5,515 nt of DNA from Gemmatimonadota bacterium (GTDB lineage: Bacteria; Gemmatimonadota; Gemmatimonadetes; Longimicrobiales; UBA6960), in NCBI GenBank assembly GCA_022564535.1, contig JADFLD010000166.1, positions 1 to 5,515 of the forward strand. Direction: 5' to 3'. The notes under the pieces are model-generated. The model saw nothing but the letters and a program-made list of their open reading frames with translations, was not told the DNA's origin and did not search any database. Both the position numbers and the translations under genes were made by a program. Shown piece after piece: positions 1 through 5,515 of the stretch (position 1 is the first letter of the stretch; each line of letters opens with the position of its first letter).

Positions 1-2
1 TC

Positions 3-1244
3 GACTTCGGGGGCGACCTCGGGGTCTTCGATTGGCTGACGGTGGGCGTTGTCGTGCCGTGGGTTCGCACTCGGACGGTTGTGGACGTCGTGTTCGTCCC
101 GGACACCCTGAACGGGGATCTCGGGCTCAATCCCTCGATCACGAACTCTTCAGCGGTGGACGCTTTCGTACTCGCTACGGGCGCGGCCGAATCCGCGGCT
201 CAGGGCAACGCCACTGCGGTTTGCGGAGCCGGTCCGAGCGCTGCGTGCACAGCGGCCCAGTCGCTCGCGGATCGGGCACGAGGCTTCAACACATCGGTCC
301 AGTCGGCCTACGGGGCCTCCCCGTTCTTTCCGATCGCCTCGTCGGCGACAGCCACAGCCCTGTCGCAGGCTGCCTCCGTGTTGAGCGCCGACCTGGTCTC
401 AGCGGGCCTCGCGGGGCTCGGCGCCCCGATGGCGTTCGCCACGGAATGGCTCACGGCGGAGGGCTTTCCGCTCCTACCCATACTCGCGGGGGCGGGAATC
501 GACGCGACTCCACTCGAGACGCGGACGTCCCTGTGGACGACGGGTGACATTGAAGTGTCGGCCCTGGTCCGAGTGCTCGACAACCTGTCGCCACGGGCCG
601 ACCAGGCTGATCCGTCCTTCGGATACCGGGTGATCGCCGGCTTCTTGGTGCGCCTGCCGACGGGAAGGCCGAAGGAGCCCAACGTCCTTCTCGACGTCGG
701 CACGGGCGATGCTCAGACCGACTATGAGGGTAGCCTCGTAGTCTCCCTCACCTTCGGAAGCAGGCTCGCCCTCGCGGCGGGCGGTCGATACGGAACGCAG
801 GGAGCCACGACGCTCCTGAAGCGCGTAGCGCCCCACGAGCTGGCCATGCCGCCCGTGTCGACGCGGCAGATGGTGACGTGGAAGCCAGGCTCCTATGTGG
901 GAGTCAGTATCGTTCCGTCCTTTCGAGTGACGCCGGAGCTGTCGATTACGGGAGAGTACCGATACTTCCACAAGCGGCGGGACGTCTTCTCCCTGGTCGA
1001 CCCGATGTCCTCCTTGGACCCGACGGTCCTCTCGGTCGAAAGCAGCGTCAGAGCGCATCAGGTGGGTGCCGGATTGCTCTACGACACCGTCGCACGTTGG
1101 ATGAGCGGAGACGCCCCTCGGGCGATGGAGATCCACGTGCGCCTGCTCCACACGATGAGAGGGAGCGGGGGGCAGACGCCGGCGTCGACCCGCGTGGAGG
1201 CCGGGATCAGGCTTTTTCGGAGGTTTTGGGGTCCGCGGTACTAG
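3..1244 (+). CDS. Predicted outer-membrane beta-barrel protein, 5' end outside the window (partial)
   Basis: Not recognised as a named protein. The frame is open to the left edge, so 413 C-terminal residues are visible. An in-frame GTG at 42 could be read as a start, but strand-like sequence (VFDWLTVGVVVPWVRTRT) runs through it, so the true start is probably upstream. Numbering from base 3, residues ~5-33 look like beta strands. Residues ~36-165 are Ala/Ser/Thr-rich, probably helical or disordered, with two close cysteines (C74, C82) that could form a disulfide. From ~180 there are repeated amphipathic strands separated by polar turns, including GDIEVSALVRVLD, GYRVIAGFLVRLPTG and a Gly-rich LLDVGTGDAQTDYEGSL segment. 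The chain ends in LFRRFWGPRY, an aromatic C-terminus of the kind recognised by the BAM machinery. The GD-strand, LPTG and GTG pattern recalls the PF13557 'phenol MetA degradation' barrel group, some of which are annotated as transporters; this is a resemblance from memory. It is convergent with recN and overlaps its 3' end by 38 bases. An outer-membrane location is fairly likely; substrate and role are unknown. Confidence 0.72.
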   Translation, partial: DFGGDLGVFDWLTVGVVVPWVRTRTVVDVVFVPDTLNGDLGLNPSITNSSAVDAFVLATGAAESAAQGNATAVCGAGPSAACTAAQSLADRARGFNTSVQSAYGASPFFPIASSATATALSQAASVLSADLVSAGLAGLGAPMAFATEWLTAEGFPLLPILAGAGIDATPLETRTSLWTTGDIEVSALVRVLDNLSPRADQADPSFGYRVIAGFLVRLPTGRPKEPNVLLDVGTGDAQTDYEGSLVVSLTFGSRLALAAGGRYGTQGATTLLKRVAPHELAMPPVSTRQMVTWKPGSYVGVSIVPSFRVTPELSITGEYRYFHKRRDVFSLVDPMSSLDPTVLSVESSVRAHQVGAGLLYDTVARWMSGDAPRAMEIHVRLLHTMRGSGGQTPASTRVEAGIRLFRRFWGPRY

Positions 1245-2910
1245 CCGCTCTCGCCGACTCCAGCAGTTCCCGCGCATGTTCGCGAGACGTCGCCGACTCC
1301 GGGTCGCCTCCGAGCATCCGTGCCACTTCCTCGACGCGTGCTTCCCCCTCTAGGGTCCGTACCGAAACCGTCGTCACGCCTCGTTCGGACGCCTTCTCCA
1401 CCAGGAGATGGCTGGCGGCCCTCGACGCGACCTGTGCGAGGTGCGTGACCACGAAGACCTGATGTCGGCCGGCGACCTCCGCGAGCTTCTCTGCGACTGC
1501 GGTGGCGACGACGCCACCGACCCCCGCGTCGATCTCGTCGAAGACGAGCACCGGCACTTGGTCGACCGAGGCGAGGATCGACTTGAGCGCGAGCATGATG
1601 CGAGACAGCTCCCCACCACTCGCGATCCGCGAAAGCGGCATGGGATCGAATCCCCGATTCGGCGCCACCAGAAATTCCACGCTTTCCGCCCCCCCAGCGG
1701 CGATCGTCTCGTGCGTTGTGAGGCGGACCTCGAACGTAGCCCCGCTCAAGCCCAACTCGGGGAGAACGGTTCCGACCTCAGACCCGAGGCGGGCTGCCGC
1801 CGCGGCGCGAGCCTCACTCAGCCCGGCGGCGGACTCGACGAGTTCGGACCTATGCCTGTCGATCTCGGCGCGGATCCGGCCCAGATCGTGGTCGGCATCG
1901 TCGAGATCGGCGAGCTCGGTTCGCATGCGCTGAGCCGTGGCGAGCACGTCGGCGAGCTCGGGCCCGTACTTCCGTTTCAGCCGGAAGATCCTGTCCAGAC
2001 GCGTCCGGATTTCCTCTAGCCGGTCGGGATCGTGATCGACGGCGCTCGCGTAATCCCCGACGCGGCGCCCGACGTCGTTGATGATGTGGAACGCCTCCGT
2101 GAGGCGCTCGAGGTCGTCGCGCAGCTCGGGATCGAAGTCCACCAGGCGCCCCAGAGCCTGTCGCACGTCGGCGAGAAGGTCCGCGATCGCGCCGTCACCG
2201 TCGTAGAGGAGCGCGTGGACCCCGGCGGCACCTCGAGCCAACTCCTCGCTGTGCTCGTGGCGCCCTCCCTCGGCCTCCAGTGAGTCGTCCTCGCCCGGAG
2301 AGAGCTGAGCTTCGTCGATCTCGGCGAGCTGGAAACGCAGGAAGTCCGCACGGCTCGCTACCTCACGGCGGCGCTCCTCTCGCTCCTCCAGCGACGCACG
2401 CAGCTTCTGGAGCTGGGCGTACCGGTCGGCGACGTCATCGGCCATCTCCCGCGATCGGCCGTACGCGTCGAGGATGCCCCTTTGGTCGCGCTGGCGCAGG
2501 AGGGTCTGGTGCTCGTGTTGACCGTGCAGATCCACGAGGGCCGTGCCGAGTTCACCGACGACGCCTGCGGTGGCGGGTGACCCACCTACCCAAGCTCGGT
2601 TGCGGCCGGCGGCCGCGACCTCCCGCCTCAGGATGAGCAGACCGTCTTCCAGACGAAATCCGTGTGCTTCGAGCAGTCGGTGGACCGCGGGAACGTGCTC
2701 GACGTCGAAGACGGCCTCGACCGTGGCCCGCTGAGCTCCGGCGCGCACGACATCGACGGAAGCGCGCTCTCCCAGAAGGAGAGACAGTGCACCCACGATG
2801 ATCGACTTCCCCGCGCCGGTTTCCCCGGTGAGAGTGTTGAGCCCGGGGCCGAGCTCGAGCGTGAGATCCTCTACGACGGCGTAGTCACGGATGCGGAGTT
2901 CGACGAGCAT
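1207..2910 (-). CDS. recN: DNA repair protein RecN (SMC-like ATPase)
   Basis: Cytoplasmic SMC-like ATPase that acts early in recombinational repair of double-strand breaks, with RecA. The 567 residues fit the family (about 550-580). The ATG at 2910 gives MLVELRIRDYAVVEDLTLEL, the standard RecN opening. Walker A is GETGAGKS (29-36). The RecN-typical DLHGQHEHQ is at 127-135. A charged, mostly helical middle (about 150-375) forms the antiparallel coiled coil and includes RLEEIRTRLDRIFRLKRKYG (297-316). The C-terminal ATPase half has the ABC signature SGGELSR (431-437), Walker B VLVFDEIDAG (454-463) and the H-loop VVTH (487-490). All catalytic motifs are intact. No clear Shine-Dalgarno is visible before the ATG. 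It lies 72 bases after nadK and is probably co-transcribed with it. No LexA-type operator was recognised, so SOS control cannot be claimed. Its last 13 codons, stop included, overlap the end of the convergent barrel gene. The family assignment is secure. Confidence 0.97.
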   Translation of the reverse strand: MLVELRIRDYAVVEDLTLELGPGLNTLTGETGAGKSIIVGALSLLLGERASVDVVRAGAQRATVEAVFDVEHVPAVHRLLEAHGFRLEDGLLILRREVAAAGRNRAWVGGSPATAGVVGELGTALVDLHGQHEHQTLLRQRDQRGILDAYGRSREMADDVADRYAQLQKLRASLEEREERRREVASRADFLRFQLAEIDEAQLSPGEDDSLEAEGGRHEHSEELARGAAGVHALLYDGDGAIADLLADVRQALGRLVDFDPELRDDLERLTEAFHIINDVGRRVGDYASAVDHDPDRLEEIRTRLDRIFRLKRKYGPELADVLATAQRMRTELADLDDADHDLGRIRAEIDRHRSELVESAAGLSEARAAAAARLGSEVGTVLPELGLSGATFEVRLTTHETIAAGGAESVEFLVAPNRGFDPMPLSRIASGGELSRIMLALKSILASVDQVPVLVFDEIDAGVGGVVATAVAEKLAEVAGRHQVFVVTHLAQVASRAASHLLVEKASERGVTTVSVRTLEGEARVEEVARMLGGDPESATSREHARELLESARAASTADPKTSEKA

Positions 2911-2982
2911 GGCCGGGAAAGTAGGGGTGCGGACCCGGGCGCTACAATGGGAGGGTGGGCGGGTGGCCCGCGGCGCATCGAA
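2911..2982. other. 72-base gap between nadK and recN
   Basis: This is the only true intergenic stretch in the window. It contains a small perfect inverted repeat (GCGGG at 2959-2963, a 3-base loop, CCCGC at 2967-2971) with no T-run on either side, so it is not a convincing intrinsic terminator. No promoter with both a -35 and a -10 element was found for recN, and no Shine-Dalgarno sequence lies just before its ATG. Read-through from nadK into recN is the simplest reading. Confidence 0.5.
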
Positions 2983-3891
2983 TTATGTCCGCTCCGGTGG
3001 CGTGACGGCCCAGTTGAGCTTCCTTCGCATCGTGGTGAAGAAGGTCTGCCCGGGCAGACGAACGAGGCGGAGCGGCCGCGGCTCTCTCGCCACGATCACC
3101 TTGTCGCCGGCGTTCAAGTGGTGGACGACTTGACCGTCCACCGTGAGTTGATGATCGGCGGTGGGATCGAGCGACGCCACGCTGAGCACGCGGTCGGCGG
3201 GCACCACCAGAGGCCGTACGGCGAGCGAGTGCGGGCAGATGGGCGTGATCACCACGGCGTCGACCTCAGGCGCGATGATCGGGCCGCCGGCCGACATCGA
3301 GTACGCCGTCGAGCCCGTCGGTGTTGACAGGATTACGCCGTCGGCGGCGAAGCTGCCGATCTCCTCCATCTCGGTTCCGTCCCCGACCGAGAGCGTGAGC
3401 GCCGTGACCCGGGCGGCGCCGACCGTGTGAACAACGATGTCGTTGAGCGCATAGAACTTAGCATCCTGCAACTCACCTTGAACTTCAATCGAAGCTCGAA
3501 GGCGGAAGCGGTGCTCAACAATCGCTTCGCCCGCGATGATCTGGTGCAACCCACCCTCCAGATAGGAGTCGGGAATGGCAGTCAGGAAGCCCAGTCGGCC
3601 CAGATTCACGCCGAGGACGGGCACGTCCGTACCGACGACGAGTCGGCTGGCCCGCAGGAACGTTCCATCTCCACCCAGCGCCACGACGAGGTCCACCGGC
3701 GTGGCCTCCAGATCCAGAGACGGCTGCGGGCCGCGTCCAGCGTTCGCCTCCACCGAGAGCGTGACCCCGTGCTCCGTGGCCCAGTCCCGCATGCGATCGA
3801 TGATCGCATGGACTTCAGGAGCGTCTTCACGGTAGACCACACCGAGCCTTCGGATCGGCCCTTCGAGCCGCTGCGGACCCCCTCCGGTCAC
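2983..3891 (-). CDS. nadK: NAD kinase (ATP-NAD kinase)
   Basis: Cytoplasmic enzyme that phosphorylates NAD to NADP, the only route to NADP in most bacteria. The 302 residues are typical (about 270-310). The family motifs appear in order: LGVVYRED (16-23) at the start of the fold; GGDGT (73-77), the phosphate-donor binding and catalytic motif; NLGRLGFL (96-103); ALND (148-151), the NE/D motif that binds the NAD ribose; the Gly-rich DGVILSTPTGSTAYSMSAGG (184-203); TPICPHSLAVRPLV (216-229); VDGQ (252-255 region); and a C-terminal TMRRKLNW helix. The GTG at 3891 was chosen because it overlaps the dxs stop as GTGA, with GGAG 11 bases upstream. A GTG at codon 18 falls too close to the core fold to be likely. 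The 15 extra N-terminal residues (TGGGPQRLEGPIRRL) are non-conserved and leave the start slightly uncertain. It is translationally coupled to dxs and followed by recN. NADPH made from its product serves the MEP pathway enzyme Dxr, among many others. Confidence 0.96.
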   Translation of the reverse strand: MTGGGPQRLEGPIRRLGVVYREDAPEVHAIIDRMRDWATEHGVTLSVEANAGRGPQPSLDLEATPVDLVVALGGDGTFLRASRLVVGTDVPVLGVNLGRLGFLTAIPDSYLEGGLHQIIAGEAIVEHRFRLRASIEVQGELQDAKFYALNDIVVHTVGAARVTALTLSVGDGTEMEEIGSFAADGVILSTPTGSTAYSMSAGGPIIAPEVDAVVITPICPHSLAVRPLVVPADRVLSVASLDPTADHQLTVDGQVVHHLNAGDKVIVAREPRPLRLVRLPGQTFFTTMRRKLNWAVTPPERT

Positions 3892-5515
3892 GCCGGTTCC
3901 AACTCCGCCCTGCGTCCGATTCCCGCTCGAACCCGAGCCGCGATACCGGCCACGTCGAGCCCGATCTCTCGAAGCAGGCCCTCCCGAGCACCATGCTCGA
4001 TGAATTGGTCGGGAATGCCGACCGCCACGACCCGCGGCGGAGGATCGAGGTCGAGCGCGTCGATCTCACGAGCCATGAAGGCACCGAACCCGTTCGACAC
4101 CTGTCCCTCTTCGACCGTCAGGACCAGCGGATGGCTACGGACCATCTCTTCGAAAACGTCCCGGTCGTACGGCTTGAGAAAGCGGCAGTTGACGACCGTA
4201 CAGCGGATTCCGTCCGCCTCCAGAAGCTCCGCGGCGGCGACCGAGGTCAGGACCATGGTGCCGGTCGCCAGAATCACGCAGTCGCCGCCATTGCGGAGCA
4301 GCTCCCACGTGTGGGCCTCGATCGGCTCGATGTCCCTGAGATGGGGCACCTCGGCTGGGACGGGGGCTCGGGGCCACCGCACGCTCCACGGCCCACTGTC
4401 GGACTGAGTGGCGAGCCGCAGAAGCGCGAGCATCTCACGACCGTCCTTCGGCGCGGTCACCGTCATGCCGGGCACCGAAAGCATGTAGGCGATGTCCAGC
4501 GTACCGTGATGCGTGGGCCCGTCCTCCCCGGCGATCCCGGCCCGATCCATCCCGAAGACGACGGGGAGGCCCTGCAAGGCCACGTCGTGCACGATGTTGT
4601 CGAACGCTCGTTGCAGGAACGTCGAGTAGATCGCGACGATGGGCCTGATTCCCTGCGTGGCGAGGCCCGCGGCGAAGGTCACACCGTGCCCCTCGGCGAT
4701 GCCAACGTCGAAATATCGATCGGGGTGGGCCTTCTGGAACATGTCGGTGGACGTGCCGTCGGGCATGGCTGCGGTGATCGCGACGACCTTCGGGTCCGCG
4801 TCGGCGAGCTCTATCAACCCCTTGCCGAACACGTTCTGGTACCTCGGGAGGCCGGAGGATTTGGCGAGGCCCTTACCGGTCACCTTGTCGAAGGGACCGG
4901 AAGCGTGCCACGTCCAGGGATCGTTCTCTGCGTGCGTGAACCCCTTTCCCTTCTGCGTGAGCGTGTGGAGAAAGACCGGACCCTTCATGTCACGCACACG
5001 TCTGAACACGTCGACGAGCGCATCGATGTCGTGGCCGTCGATCGGCCCGACGTACCGGAACCCCAACTCCTCGAAGATCAGCCCCGGCGTCAGAAGATGC
5101 TTGAGGCTCTCCTCCATCCGTCCCGCCAGCTCCTCCATCACGTCACCGACCCCGGTGGGTGTGCGCTGCAGGACCTCCTTCACCAGACTGCGCACCTTGT
5201 TATACGCCGGTGTGGTGATCATCGAAGTCAGATACTTGTTCATCGCCCCTACGGCGGGCGCGATCGACATGTCGTTGTCGTTGAGAAGAACGATGAAGTC
5301 CCGCCCCGCGTGGCCAGCATTGTTGAGCGCCTCGTACGCAAGGCCGCACCCCATCGCTCCGTCGCCGATGATCGCGACGACCTGGAAGTCCTCACCGATC
5401 AGGTCTCTGCCTACCGCAATGCCCCACGCCGCCGAAATGGACGTGGCCGCGTGCCCCGCCCCGAACACGTCGTACTCGGCCTCTTCTCGCCGAAGGCAGG
5501 GTGCGAGCCGGTTCC
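3888..5515 (-). CDS. dxs: 1-deoxy-D-xylulose-5-phosphate synthase, N-terminus outside the window (partial)
   Basis: Thiamine diphosphate (TPP) enzyme that condenses pyruvate and glyceraldehyde 3-phosphate to DXP, the entry point of the MEP isoprenoid pathway and a source of thiamine and pyridoxal precursors. The frame is open to the right edge: 541 residues are visible and roughly the first 90-100 of a ~620-640 residue protein are missing, including the His of the early active-site motif. An apparent GTG start at 5468 is internal, because conserved EAEYDVFGAGHAATSIS runs across it. Numbering from the first full codon (base 5513), the TPP/Mg motif GDGAMGCG is at 50-57 and NDNDMSI at 78-84. YVGPIDGHD is near 154-162 and KGKGFTHAENDPWTWH near 188-203. 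The pyrimidine domain has GIAEGHGVTFAAG (catalytic Glu 274), DRAGI (323-327) and GEDGPTHHG (329-337), with the substrate-binding Asp and His in place. The C-terminal transketolase domain has ATGTMV, NCRFLKPYD and IPDQFIEHG. Family members usually read AEQHAVT where this protein has AEGHGVT. It is the first visible gene of the minus-strand run; the promoter lies beyond 5515. Confidence 0.97.
   Translation of the reverse strand, partial: NRLAPCLRREEAEYDVFGAGHAATSISAAWGIAVGRDLIGEDFQVVAIIGDGAMGCGLAYEALNNAGHAGRDFIVLLNDNDMSIAPAVGAMNKYLTSMITTPAYNKVRSLVKEVLQRTPTGVGDVMEELAGRMEESLKHLLTPGLIFEELGFRYVGPIDGHDIDALVDVFRRVRDMKGPVFLHTLTQKGKGFTHAENDPWTWHASGPFDKVTGKGLAKSSGLPRYQNVFGKGLIELADADPKVVAITAAMPDGTSTDMFQKAHPDRYFDVGIAEGHGVTFAAGLATQGIRPIVAIYSTFLQRAFDNIVHDVALQGLPVVFGMDRAGIAGEDGPTHHGTLDIAYMLSVPGMTVTAPKDGREMLALLRLATQSDSGPWSVRWPRAPVPAEVPHLRDIEPIEAHTWELLRNGGDCVILATGTMVLTSVAAAELLEADGIRCTVVNCRFLKPYDRDVFEEMVRSHPLVLTVEEGQVSNGFGAFMAREIDALDLDPPPRVVAVGIPDQFIEHGAREGLLREIGLDVAGIAARVRAGIGRRAELEPA
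3903..3906 (-). promoter_or_regulatory. Probable ribosome binding site for nadK
   Basis: On the minus strand GGAG (within GCGGAG) lies 11 bases before the GTG at 3891, inside the 3' end of dxs. The spacing is a little long. Together with the 4-base overlap of the nadK start and the dxs stop, it supports this GTG and suggests re-initiation by ribosomes finishing dxs. The element is short and GC-rich sequence yields such matches by chance. Confidence 0.35.

Noticed and set aside
1175..1186. A 12-base perfect palindrome, GACGCCGGCGTC, shortly downstream of the recN stop
   Set aside because: It lies within barrel coding sequence, has no loop and no following T-run on either strand, so it does not make a credible terminator; such palindromes are common in GC-rich DNA.
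1200..1217. A GCC...GGC stem followed by TTTTT near the end of the barrel gene, as a possible terminator
   Set aside because: The stem is only three base pairs and it precedes the stop codon of the gene it would terminate.
474..1277. A 267-codon open frame on the - strand opposite the barrel gene
   Set aside because: The product is Arg/His-rich low complexity without motifs, and the plus-strand frame has coherent beta-barrel character to its C-terminus. It is a shadow frame.
1408..2019. A 203-codon open frame on the + strand opposite recN, and a similar one at 2662-3327
   Set aside because: Both are complements of well-supported recN and nadK coding sequence and show no domain of their own.
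2943..2948. TACAAT on the + strand in the nadK-recN gap, resembling a -10 box
   Set aside because: No -35-like hexamer sits 16-18 bases upstream (the sequence there is AGTAGG-like), and transcription from it would only run antisense into nadK.
3427..4407. A 326-codon open frame on the + strand opposite nadK and dxs
   Set aside because: It lies antisense across two genes with intact family motifs, its translation is Arg/Ser-rich with no recognisable fold, and long antisense frames are expected at this GC content.

Overview
The window is GC-rich bacterial chromosome that is almost entirely coding. It holds four protein genes in two convergent groups. The gene content and order suggest a Gram-negative-type bacterium with an outer membrane, possibly of the Gemmatimonadota or a similar high-GC lineage. 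The reasons are the dxs-nadK-recN order, the high GC, and a neighbouring outer-membrane beta-barrel protein. The phylum is inferred from memory of family context and was not tested.

Left part (+ strand, 3-1244): the C-terminal ~413 residues of a protein whose start lies before the window. It has alternating amphipathic strands and an aromatic-rich C-terminus typical of an outer-membrane beta-barrel, interrupted near its N-terminal side by a long Ala/Ser-rich segment. Its function is not recognised; part of it resembles the 'MetA-pathway of phenol degradation' type of barrel.

Right part (- strand, 5515 down to 1207): a tightly packed run reading dxs (5' end cut by the window edge), then nadK, then recN. 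dxs makes 1-deoxy-D-xylulose 5-phosphate, the first step of the MEP isoprenoid pathway. nadK makes NADP from NAD, and NADPH is used by the next MEP enzyme (Dxr). recN is an SMC-like ATPase of double-strand-break repair. dxs and nadK overlap by 4 bases, and recN follows after a 72-base gap, so one transcript is likely. Its promoter would lie beyond base 5515. This matches the widespread xseA-xseB-ispA-dxs-(tlyA)-nadK-recN neighbourhood, but with no tlyA between dxs and nadK.

The two groups meet tail to tail with their coding ends overlapping by 38 bases (1207-1244), leaving no intergenic space for a terminator. I see no RNA gene, mobile element, CRISPR array or phage feature. Three of the four genes are ordinary housekeeping genes, and I do not see convincing evidence of an undescribed system. 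The least explained item is the beta-barrel protein.
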